Of a DNA stretch of 41,442 nt, positions 31,719-39,163 are shown piece after piece. This DNA comes from Alphaproteobacteria bacterium (lineage in GTDB: Bacteria > Pseudomonadota > Alphaproteobacteria > Geminicoccales > Geminicoccaceae). The notes under the pieces are model-generated. The model searched no databases. It saw only the letters and a program-made list of their open reading frames with translations, and was not told the origin of the DNA. Each line of letters opens with the position of its first letter. The first letter of the stretch is position 1. Location of the stretch: positions 1-41,442 of the forward strand of contig JAUIID010000020.1 in the NCBI GenBank assembly GCA_030431615.1, read 5' to 3'. A program made the position numbers and the translations under genes.

Positions 31719-34451
31719 ATGAATAAAGGTTTCGGGCTCGTGTCACGGATGGCGGCGACAGGATCGGTGCCTGCTTCGGGCATGCACCGGCCCGATCGTT
31801 GGCGCGCCTGCCGCGGCCTCGCTACTCTCGGCCTGATCACGCTGCTGGCCCTCCCGGGCACTGCCCTGGCGCACGAGCAATGGGTGCTCACGCCCGAGCA
31901 GATGGCGGAAATGGGTGCCAAACCGCTCCCCGACCTGTTCACGACCTGGTCGATCGGCAACGTGGCCCCGATCCTGGCCTTCGTCGCCTTTCTCGCCTGC
32001 TGGGTCCGGCTGGGCTTCACGGGCGCGCGCGAGCTCTTCCCGGACCTGCAGGCACGGCTGGCCTCGCACGGCGACATCGTGGCGCCGATCCTCAGGTTCT
32101 GCCTCGCCTGGATGCTCCTGTCCTCCAGCCTCGGCGCCGAGCCCCGCGTCGGGGTGGAGGCGTTCAGCATGCCCAGCCTCTTCGCGCCGGACCTGCTGCT
32201 GCACCAGCTCGGCCCCTATTGGGGATGGCTGCGCTGGGCCGAGATCGGCATCGCCCTCGTCCTGCTCTTCGGCATCTACGTGCGGTTCTTCGCCGGCGTT
32301 CTCCTGGGCCTCGCGATTCTCGGCATCGGCCTCTTCGGCACCGCCATCCTCTCCTATGTCGGCGCGCTGATCGGCGCCAGCATCTACCTCGTCCTGCAGG
32401 GCGGCGGGCGCTACTTCCCGCCGCTGCCGGTGGTCCAGGCGCTCAGGCCGCTGCAGGCATGGCTGGCGGCCCAGCCACGCCCGCGCGCCCAGGCGATCCT
32501 GCGCGTGCTGGCCGGCGTGACGGTGCTCTACATGGGGATCTCCTACAAGTTCCTGCATCCCAACCTGATGATCGGGATCATCGAAACCTACCAACTGCCG
32601 ATCCTGTCCAGCGCCCCCGAAACCTTCACCCTGATCATGATGCTGGTCGAGGTGGCGGCCGGGCTCCTGATCATCGCCGGCATCCTGCTGCGGCCGCTGG
32701 CCGTCGTCCTCATGGTCGCCTTCCTCTTCTTCGCCAGCCTCCTGCCGGAGAGCTACATGGCGCACGCCCTCTTCTACGGCGTCGTCATCTCGTTCTTCAT
32801 CAATGGCGCCGGCCACTGGCGGGCCCCGGAGGCGCGGGACGCAGCGGCGGAGATCGTCATCGTCGGCGGGGGCTTCGCGGCCATCGGCGCCGGCATGCGC
32901 ATCGAGAAGCTCGTGGGGCCGTACACGCACGTCAACGTCACCCTGGTGCACGACACCTCGAACATGCTGTTCTACCCGCTCCTGCCCGAGGTGGTCGGCG
33001 GCCTGATGCAGCCGGGCGACGTGGTCAATCCCATCCGCCGCATCCTGCCGCAGTGCCGGATCATCGGCGGCAGGCTCGAGGGTGTCGATTCCACGGCTCG
33101 ACGGGTCACGATCAGGCGCCGCCAGGGCGCCGCCCTGACGATCGGCTACGACCAGCTCGTCCTGGCCCCGTTCCTGCAACCCAACCTCGATCTGGCGCCG
33201 GGCGTGATGGCCCATGCCTGCTCGATCGATTCCGTCGGCGACGCACTGCATATCCGCGTGCGCATTCACAATCTCATCGAGGATGCCGAGCTCGCGGACG
33301 ACCCCGCCGAGCGTGCCCGGCTGCTGACCATCGCCGTCATCGGCTCGGGGCAGCGCTCCTGTGCCACCGCCGTCGAGATCGCCGCCCTGCTGCGCGCTTC
33401 CGCACCGTCCTACCCGGTCCTGCGCGAGCAGGCCTGGCAGGTCTGGCTCTACGAGGATACGAGCGAGCCCTACAGCGACTTCGAGGCCTCGCTCGCCAGC
33501 CGCCGGAACGCCGAGCTCCTCGAGGCGGGGGTCCGCCTCGGCGGGGTCGAGCGTGTCGCCAACGTCACCGACCGCGGCGTTGTCCTCGCCAGCGGCGAGC
33601 GGCGGCCGGCAGGGCTGGTGATCAACGCCGCGTTCCAGCAGCCCGTCCTGCAGATCGACGGGCGCGAAGTCCGGTGGCCGCCCGGCATCGACGACAATCT
33701 CGGCCTGCTCGGCCACCCGGACATCTGGATCCCGGCGAGCGGCGAGCCGGAACGCGCGCGGTTCCTGACGACGGCGGATCTCGCGAGGCTCGGGCGGGCG
33801 GCGGGCTACAATGCCTGGGCGCGCAGCCAGGGCCATCCGCCGCGGGGCCATCGCCTAGGGCGGCGACTGCTGCAGCCCTACAACATGGGCCGGCGCTCGC
33901 TCTGCGGCATCGGTGGGCTGACGATCTCGGGAACCCCGGCCTGGCTGCTCTCGCGGCTCGCCAACCTCGCGGAGCTGCCCGGGCTCGAGCGGAACCTGCG
34001 CATCCTGATCGACTGGCTGCTCGACATCCCGTTCCGTCACGATATCGCCGTGCTCACCCCCGACCGGACCGAACGGCTGCAGCGCAGCCACTTCGCGGCC
34101 GGCGACGAGGTCATCACCGAGGGCGACGTGGGCGAAACCGCCTATGTGGTGAATGCCGGCAGGCTGGCGGTGCTCAAGGATGGCCAGCAGGTCGCCGAGC
34201 TCGGGGAGGGTGACTGCTTCGGCGAGATCGCGCTCCTGAGCGGGGTCGTGCGCACCGCGACGGTGCGCTGCCTCACGGCCTGCGACCTGACCGTGCTCGT
34301 CCGCGACGATTTCCAGGCGCTCAGCGCCGGCCGGGGCGCGCTCGCCGCGGCCATCCGCCGGCAGGCCGACGAACGTCGGGCGGAGCTGGCCGGCAACGAC
34401 AACGAGCGCGGCGCCACGGGCCCGGACGGCATGCCCTCCCAAGTGGCCTAG
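31719..34451 (+). CDS. Fusion protein: DoxX-like membrane module, NDH-2-like FAD oxidoreductase, cyclic-nucleotide-binding domain
   Basis: 910-residue protein. The ATG at 31719 follows GGGGGA; an earlier in-frame ATG at 31476 lies inside the AraC gene. Residues about 33-52 look like a signal or anchor helix (TLGLITLLALPGTALAHEQW). About 75-370 contains many membrane helices with a DoxX-like pattern (LYMGISYKFLHPNLMIGI). About 380-760 resembles type II NADH dehydrogenase: IVIVGGGFAAIGAG (G383 on), NMLFYPLLPEVVGG, a second nucleotide-binding loop AVIGSGQRSCATAVE near 541, and PDIWIPASGE where NDH-2 has the FAD-binding GD motif. The second and third sites depart from consensus. About 785-865 is a cNMP-binding fold with FGEIALLSGVVRTATV (F834). 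A regulated membrane electron-transfer role is inferred. Confidence 0.85.
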   Translation: MNKGFGLVSRMAATGSVPASGMHRPDRWRACRGLATLGLITLLALPGTALAHEQWVLTPEQMAEMGAKPLPDLFTTWSIGNVAPILAFVAFLACWVRLGFTGARELFPDLQARLASHGDIVAPILRFCLAWMLLSSSLGAEPRVGVEAFSMPSLFAPDLLLHQLGPYWGWLRWAEIGIALVLLFGIYVRFFAGVLLGLAILGIGLFGTAILSYVGALIGASIYLVLQGGGRYFPPLPVVQALRPLQAWLAAQPRPRAQAILRVLAGVTVLYMGISYKFLHPNLMIGIIETYQLPILSSAPETFTLIMMLVEVAAGLLIIAGILLRPLAVVLMVAFLFFASLLPESYMAHALFYGVVISFFINGAGHWRAPEARDAAAEIVIVGGGFAAIGAGMRIEKLVGPYTHVNVTLVHDTSNMLFYPLLPEVVGGLMQPGDVVNPIRRILPQCRIIGGRLEGVDSTARRVTIRRRQGAALTIGYDQLVLAPFLQPNLDLAPGVMAHACSIDSVGDALHIRVRIHNLIEDAELADDPAERARLLTIAVIGSGQRSCATAVEIAALLRASAPSYPVLREQAWQVWLYEDTSEPYSDFEASLASRRNAELLEAGVRLGGVERVANVTDRGVVLASGERRPAGLVINAAFQQPVLQIDGREVRWPPGIDDNLGLLGHPDIWIPASGEPERARFLTTADLARLGRAAGYNAWARSQGHPPRGHRLGRRLLQPYNMGRRSLCGIGGLTISGTPAWLLSRLANLAELPGLERNLRILIDWLLDIPFRHDIAVLTPDRTERLQRSHFAAGDEVITEGDVGETAYVVNAGRLAVLKDGQQVAELGEGDCFGEIALLSGVVRTATVRCLTACDLTVLVRDDFQALSAGRGALAAAIRRQADERRAELAGNDNERGATGPDGMPSQVA

Positions 34452-34586
34452 GCTGGCAGGCCACGGCCGCCCTTCTGCACGTTCCGGATAGCCGAGCTGC
34501 GCATTCCGGCTTTCGCGGACGCTCCGCATTCGTCATTCGCCTGAGGGTCTGCAGCGCACGGCGCGACCCGGACACGGAAAATGGCA

Positions 34587-34611
34587 AGCCAGCTCGCAAG
34601 CGAAGCTGGCT
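34587..34611. repeat. Isolated hairpin between fusion gene and lipoprotein gene
   Basis: Inverted repeat with arms AGCCAGCT and AGCTGGCT, extended by CGC/GCG around an AA centre with one bulged A. No T-run follows, so it is REP-like or a weak terminator. The remainder of 34452-34660 shows no gene. Confidence 0.4.
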
Positions 34612-34660
34612 ACGCCCTGCCGCCCATCGCCCCGTTGCCTGCCAAGCCACGGGGGAAACC

Positions 34661-35146
34661 ATGAACGTCCTGCAACCCGGCCTCGCTCTCGGCCTGCTGG
34701 CGCTCGCCGCCTGCACGCCCGTCTCGCACGAGGATGCCAACCGCGCGGAGGACGAATGCCGTGCCGAAGCCCGCGACCTGGGCTACCGGCACATCTCGGT
34801 CACGACCGGTGCCATGGGCATCGGCAACGACGTGGATCTCGGCATGGCGGCGAGCCGCCACGGCAACGACTACACCGGCACCTGCGTCTATGACAAAGAT
34901 GCGCGGCGGGCCGAGGTCAGCTTCGATCCGGCCAGTCAATCAGGCGGCGGCGGCTCAGCCCATGCCCGGGAGGTCTGCACCGACGAGGCCGAGCTGCGCG
35001 ACTACAGCGTGCAAGGCACCAGCAAGGAGCAGGTGCGCAATCACGTCGTGCGCATGAACATGGACCTGCGCCGCCATGGGCACGACTATGTCGCCTATTG
35101 CCGCTTCGAGGACGGGCATGCCGATCTGGAGATCGACGACAACTGA
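34661..35146 (+). CDS. Lipoprotein with internally duplicated cysteine-containing domain
   Basis: 161-residue lipoprotein: signal MNVLQPGLALGLLALAAC with lipobox LAAC and the modified Cys at 18. The rest is two related halves. The first runs from CRAEARDLGY to RHGNDYTGTCVYDKDARRAE, the second from CTDEAELRDY to RHGHDYVAYCRFEDGHADLE. Each has an N-terminal Cys, an RHGxDY motif and a second Cys followed by an aromatic, which suggests one disulfide per half. GGGGGA five bases before the ATG supports the start. The family is not recognised. It begins a run of small envelope genes (to 36366). Confidence 0.82.
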   Translation: MNVLQPGLALGLLALAACTPVSHEDANRAEDECRAEARDLGYRHISVTTGAMGIGNDVDLGMAASRHGNDYTGTCVYDKDARRAEVSFDPASQSGGGGSAHAREVCTDEAELRDYSVQGTSKEQVRNHVVRMNMDLRRHGHDYVAYCRFEDGHADLEIDDN

Positions 35147-35205
35147 GCCAAAGCCCGCTCGAGCGAAAGAGCCCGGCCCGCGGGCCCAGTCGGGATAACG
35201 CCACC

Positions 35206-35694
35206 ATGCGCCACCAGACCATCGCCACCGTCGCCGCCCTGGCCCTGCTGCTCGCCGGCGGCCTGGCCCCGGCTGCCGCCGACGACGACATCCGCAAGGA
35301 GCGGGTGCAGTTCGAGCGGGGTGCCGAGAGTGCCGTGATCGAGGACTCGATCACCGGCTACGACATCGTCGACTACCTGCTCGGTGCCAGGGCCGGCCAG
35401 GCCATGAGCGTCAGCCTGGCGACCGACAACAATTCCAACTACTTCAACATCATGGCGCCGGGGGAGAGCGAACTGGCGATGTTCGTCGGCTCGATCTCCG
35501 GTAATGCGTTCGAGGGCGTCCTGCCGGCGGATGGCGACTACACCGTGCGTGTCTACCTGATGCGCAACGCCGCCCGCCGCAACGAGGATGCCAACTATCG
35601 GCTCGAGATGACCATCGGCGCCGGCACGACGGGTGCCAACGAGCCCGAGCTCGATTCGGCGGCGATTCGCCAGGCCCGGCCGCCGGCGACATGA
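35206..35694 (+). CDS. Likely periplasmic inhibitor of g-type lysozyme (PliG-like)
   Basis: 162-residue exported protein. Signal peptide MRHQTIATVAALALLLAGGL, cleavage near residue 25. The mature part matches the PliG pattern: VQFERGAESAVIEDSITGYD, GQAMSVSLATDNNSNYFNIM, GVLPADGDYTVRVYLMRNAA and a closing YRLEMTI strand. PliG proteins sit in the periplasm and block goose-type lysozyme, protecting the wall from host or competitor enzymes; that role is inferred from resemblance. A 20-residue acidic tail follows the domain. The frame is open upstream to 35098, but that part overlaps the previous gene. Confidence 0.75.
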   Translation: MRHQTIATVAALALLLAGGLAPAAADDDIRKERVQFERGAESAVIEDSITGYDIVDYLLGARAGQAMSVSLATDNNSNYFNIMAPGESELAMFVGSISGNAFEGVLPADGDYTVRVYLMRNAARRNEDANYRLEMTIGAGTTGANEPELDSAAIRQARPPAT

Positions 35695-35724
35695 CCCAGA
35701 GATCGAGATAACGGAGCCAACGCC

Positions 35725-36036
35725 TTGAAAACCATTCTTCTCCTGCTCGTCGGGGCCGTCATCGGCGCGGTGGTCGGTGTCTTCCTGTTCTCCGGAGTCC
35801 TCACCGGCGTCGGTGCCGGGGTCGGCATCATCACCGGGCTCAAGGCCGGCGCCTGCCTCACTGTCGAGGCCGCGAAGGAGCAGGGCCTGGTCACCGCCGA
35901 GCAGGTCGACGACGTGCTGAACGCCGCAGCCCGCCTGATCGCGGCCGAAGACCTCGGCGACGAAGCGTCCCTCTCCGGCGGCGACGCGGAATGTGCCAGG
36001 GTGGTGGCCGACCTCAAGGCAGCGGCCAGCCAGTAG
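35725..36036 (+). CDS. Small membrane-anchored protein, unknown function
   Basis: 103 residues from a TTG start at 35725 with GGAG nine bases upstream. The first 40 residues are one long Gly/Val-rich hydrophobic segment (KTILLLLVGAVIGAVVGVFL onward), and the remainder is a soluble acidic helical part (about 45-103) with two cysteines. No family recognised. It lies 30 bases after the PliG-like gene, probably in the same transcript. Confidence 0.72.
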   Translation: MKTILLLLVGAVIGAVVGVFLFSGVLTGVGAGVGIITGLKAGACLTVEAAKEQGLVTAEQVDDVLNAAARLIAAEDLGDEASLSGGDAECARVVADLKAAASQ

Positions 36037-36081
36037 CCGGCAGCCTGCCGGCACGCCGCGGCGGCACTGGATGAACCGGGA

Positions 36082-36366
36082 ATGAGCCTGATCTGCCGCC
36101 TCCTCCTGGGCCTTCTGGTCCTGGCCTACGCCGCTGCGGTCGCCATTTTCCTCGTTACCGTCTTCGGCCTCTTCGACCAGCCGGAGGACCCCCTCGGGGC
36201 GGTCTTCCTACTCCCGCTCGGCCTGCCCTGGAACCTCCTGCTGCGCGGCGCGCCAACGCCGCTCCTCCCCTGGCTCTTTGCCGCGGCGCCACTGGTCAAC
36301 ATCGCCCTCCTCCTCTGGCTGTGCCGCCGCAAGCGACGGCGCAGTGCCGGGTCGGATGGGGGTTGA
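36082..36366 (+). CDS. Small integral membrane protein, unknown function
   Basis: 94 residues with two predicted membrane helices (about 5-30 and 60-80) separated by a Pro/Leu-rich loop, then a basic tail CRRKRRRSAG that should stay in the cytoplasm. Third codon positions are G/C rich, which supports coding. Ribosome site is weak. No family recognised. Confidence 0.7.
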   Translation: MSLICRLLLGLLVLAYAAAVAIFLVTVFGLFDQPEDPLGAVFLLPLGLPWNLLLRGAPTPLLPWLFAAAPLVNIALLLWLCRRKRRRSAGSDGG

Positions 36367-36573
36367 GCTTGGTTTCCGCCACAGACATCTCAACTCATGC
36401 ATGAAGATCGAAATGTTTCGAACCAGATCTTGCGACGCTCTCCAGCGGGCGACCAGCGCAACAAGAGGTGCAGAGCATACCGGCAATGGCGTGATGAGCG
36501 ACCATCGTCAGCGTTGACGAAACCTTGCCACTCATGCCACTCTGGTGCGATTCTGGATGGGGCATCGTCGCAC

Positions 36574-38751
36574 ATGGCCAGCCCGCTCCTGCGCACTGCG
36601 GCTCTCTTTACCGGCTCGCTGCTCGGTGGTGCGGTCGGCGCGGTCGCGCTGGGTGGTGTCGCCATACCGGTCGACATTCTGATCGAGGCGGTTTTCGCTA
36701 ACCGCGAAGCGGCGGAACGGCGCGATATCAAGACGTTCATCGGGTTGGTTGCCAACGATTTGAGTATCGTCGGCCCGCGGGATGAACGCACCCTCGCCGC
36801 TGTCTGCAACAAGGTCGATCCCGCAATCCAGCGTTTCGGACCGACCTACAGCCGACTCGCCGAGTTCGGCCTCAACCCTGCCAAGGCCACGGGCGAGGTC
36901 GCACCGCATCTTCATTTCACGACCAAGAGCGAACGCACCGAGCTGGAGATTTGGTGCCTCAAACTGATCCGGCACTTCTACGAACGGCTTCCCCGGCACG
37001 CGGCGCTTCTGAACGAGATGCTGCCCGAACTCTGGACGGTACTGCTCAGACGTATCGACAGCATTCAGGATCTGGCCACCACCATGGCCGCCAACGACAC
37101 CGAGCGGAACCGGTTGCAGGCCGAGGTCAACGCCCTCCAGGCAAATGACGCCATTCGCGACCTTGCGATTGTCAGCCTCCTGCAGGATATCGGTGAGCGA
37201 ATTGGCGACCGCTCATCCTATCCGGATCAGCTGCGCCGCGCCGGAGAACGCTATCGTACCCTGCTCGCCGAGTCCGAGCGTCCACGCAACCTGGCGCCCG
37301 AGTTCGAAACCATACGCCAGCAAGTTGCCGTTCTCATTCGCGATGGCCTGCTCGACGACGCGGAGAAGCTGCTGAGTGACCTCAGCCAGCGGATGGCGAC
37401 ATGGCGAGAGCAACACCAGGCGATGTTGCATCGGGCCCAATGCGACGAAGCAGCCATCCTCGGCGAACGCGCGCTGATCGCCGAAGGTCGCCTGCGCTAT
37501 CGCGACGCCGCCGTCCTCCACGCGAATGCTGCGGATCTCACCGACTTCGACCCCGGGACGAGCTGGCATTACCGATGCGAGCAGGGCAACATGCTGCTGG
37601 ATCACGGCCGCGAGTTCGGCGACAATAACGCCCTCACCGAGGCCATCGCCGTCTACGAGCAGACGCTCTCACTCGTTCCTCGCAGCGGCCGGCCATACGA
37701 CTGGGCCAGGGTCCAGAACAATCTCGGCAACGCGCTACGAGCACTGGGTGAGCGCGAGCATGGCACAAAAGACCTCGAGCGAGCTGTCGAGGCCTACGAG
37801 CTGGCGTTGCTGGTCCGTCGCGACGACGATGTTCCCGACGAATGGGCGATGACCCAGAACAATCTGGGCGCCACGCTCGCGGCAATCGGCAAACGGGAGA
37901 GCGGCACCTCTATTCTCGAACGTGCCGTGGAGGCATACGAGCGGGCGCTCACCGTTCGCAGTTTGGAGCACGATCCAGACGGTTGGGCCACCACCAGACA
38001 GAACCTCGGCACGGCGCTCGCCGCGATTGGCGAGCGCGAGAACGGCACCCTCACACTCCAGCGAGCCGTCGACGCCTACGAAGACGCCCTCATTGTCCGC
38101 ACCCGCAAACGTGCGTCCTTGAGCTGGGCGTTGACGAAGAACAACATCGGCGATGCGCTGCGGATCATGGGTGAGCGCCAGGAGGATTACATTCTCCTCG
38201 AATGCGCGGTCAAGGCGTTCGAGGACGCGCTTCTCGAATATAAGCGCGAGCGCGTCCCCCTCGATTGGGCGATGACCTGCCACAACCTCGGCATCACACT
38301 GTTCGCTCTCGCTATTCGCAAGGACGACATCAACACGCTGCGAAGCGCGATCCAGTGCAGCGAGCAGGCGCTGCTCGAATATGACCGGGATCGCGTACCT
38401 AGAGACTGGGCCATGACCAAGAATGCTCTGGGCAACGCGTTGGCCGAGCTCGGCAACAGACTCGGCGACACCGAACTTCAGCAACGGGCAATCGAGGCTT
38501 TCGACGACGCCCTGCGCGAGCGTGGACGCGACATCGACCCGCTTTCCTGGTCCGATACGCAGCTAAATATCGCACTCACCTGGTTGCAGATCGGTCGGCG
38601 GACCAAGGATAGTGGTCAGCTGCGTCTCGCGCTCGAAGCGATCGACGGTGCGATCGACGAGTTCCGCAAAGCCGAATCGACGGCCAAACTCGCGACAGCC
38701 AACGGGTTCCGCGAGGAGATCCTCGCGGAACTCATTCCCACCCATGGCTGA
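36574..38751 (+). CDS. TPR-repeat protein with N-terminal hydrophobic segment and helical domain
   Basis: 725 residues from the ATG at 36574; the frame is open to 36397 but that part looks non-coding. Residues about 8-35 are hydrophobic and Gly-rich (GSLLGGAVGAVALGGVAIPV) and could span the membrane. About 40-330 is a helical region I do not recognise. The C-terminal part, about 328-712, is eight tetratricopeptide-like repeats, most exactly 47 residues long, built on WAxTxNNLGxAL, ALGER, LERAVEAYExAL. Third-position GC is lower than in surrounding genes. Such regular TPR arrays often serve as sensor or scaffold parts of bacterial immunity and signalling proteins; no effector domain is visible here. 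It is followed by unusual repeat arrays and convergent with brnTA. Confidence 0.88.
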   Translation: MASPLLRTAALFTGSLLGGAVGAVALGGVAIPVDILIEAVFANREAAERRDIKTFIGLVANDLSIVGPRDERTLAAVCNKVDPAIQRFGPTYSRLAEFGLNPAKATGEVAPHLHFTTKSERTELEIWCLKLIRHFYERLPRHAALLNEMLPELWTVLLRRIDSIQDLATTMAANDTERNRLQAEVNALQANDAIRDLAIVSLLQDIGERIGDRSSYPDQLRRAGERYRTLLAESERPRNLAPEFETIRQQVAVLIRDGLLDDAEKLLSDLSQRMATWREQHQAMLHRAQCDEAAILGERALIAEGRLRYRDAAVLHANAADLTDFDPGTSWHYRCEQGNMLLDHGREFGDNNALTEAIAVYEQTLSLVPRSGRPYDWARVQNNLGNALRALGEREHGTKDLERAVEAYELALLVRRDDDVPDEWAMTQNNLGATLAAIGKRESGTSILERAVEAYERALTVRSLEHDPDGWATTRQNLGTALAAIGERENGTLTLQRAVDAYEDALIVRTRKRASLSWALTKNNIGDALRIMGERQEDYILLECAVKAFEDALLEYKRERVPLDWAMTCHNLGITLFALAIRKDDINTLRSAIQCSEQALLEYDRDRVPRDWAMTKNALGNALAELGNRLGDTELQQRAIEAFDDALRERGRDIDPLSWSDTQLNIALTWLQIGRRTKDSGQLRLALEAIDGAIDEFRKAESTAKLATANGFREEILAELIPTHG

Positions 38752-38758
38752 AGCCCGA

Positions 38759-38903
38759 AGTCGTGCCGGATGCGACAGACAGGTCGGGTCTGTCGCATAT
38801 AGCGCGACACCTGCCGTGGCTTGTCGCGTATAACGCGACACTTACGCCCCAACTGTCGCATACAACGCGACACCTCTGCCGGGATGTCGCGTTAAATGCG
38901 ACA
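38759..38903. repeat. Array of 19-bp palindromes at 31-32 bp pitch
   Basis: Four 19-bp units TGTCGC-N7-GCGACA begin at 38791, 38822, 38854 and 38885, for example TGTCGCGTATAACGCGACA (38822-38840). The arms are perfect in all four and the centres are A/T-rich. A degenerate fifth unit at 38759 has only its right arm intact (TGCGACA). Steps are 32, 31, 32 and 31, mean 31.5 bp. The 12-13 bp spacers are unrelated in sequence. It lies 7 bases after the TPR stop and between convergent genes. Confidence 0.9.
38770..38798. repeat. Long-arm hairpin overlapping the first palindrome units
   Basis: Perfect 11-bp inverted repeat ATGCGACAGAC/GTCTGTCGCAT with a 7-base loop. Its right arm is shared with the left arm of the 38791 unit, so in RNA the two hairpins exclude each other. 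It may end the TPR transcript, although no T-run follows. Confidence 0.6.
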
Positions 38904-38910
38904 GTTCAGG

Positions 38911-39005
38911 GCGAACGAACCCACCAAACCGACGAGCGAACCCACGGATTCGACGATCGAACCCGGGAAATCGACGATCGAACCCAAGCTCGAGCGAACG
39001 AACCC
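38911..39005 (+). repeat. Tandem 20-21 bp direct repeats with core CGAACCC
   Basis: Five GAACCC cores at 38917, 38938, 38959, 38980 and 39000 (steps 21, 21, 21, 20). The two central units are nearly identical, sharing CGACGATCGAACCC. A partial copy GAACGAACC recurs near 39097. Short ORFs run through the repeat, but the 20-base last step and poor codon bias argue against coding. The rest of 38752-39163 holds no convincing gene. Confidence 0.8.
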
Positions 39006-39163
39006 AAGGGCCCGCAAGTCTTTGATCCGCCGTCCCTTTTCGCTATTTCCTACGGCCGCACCGCAGCTCGAGCGAGCCCGGGACCCGGAATCTGCCGAAC
39101 GAACCGAAGCCGCCCTTGCGCTTCGGGCCGACTTATGATAGGAATATTATCTGCGAAAGTTCG

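Noticed and set aside
36513-36540. TTGACG as -35 of the TPR gene
   Set aside because: No acceptable -10 at 16-19 bases.
36397-36573. N-terminal extension of the TPR protein from ATG 36397
   Set aside because: The segment has mixed charged residues with Cys and His but no conserved pattern or codon bias, and overlaps the dispersed repeat; the hydrophobic N-terminus starts at 36574.
38759-38903. CRISPR array
   Set aside because: Units are 19 bp and spacers only 12-13 bp, spacers differ slightly in length, and there are no cas genes.
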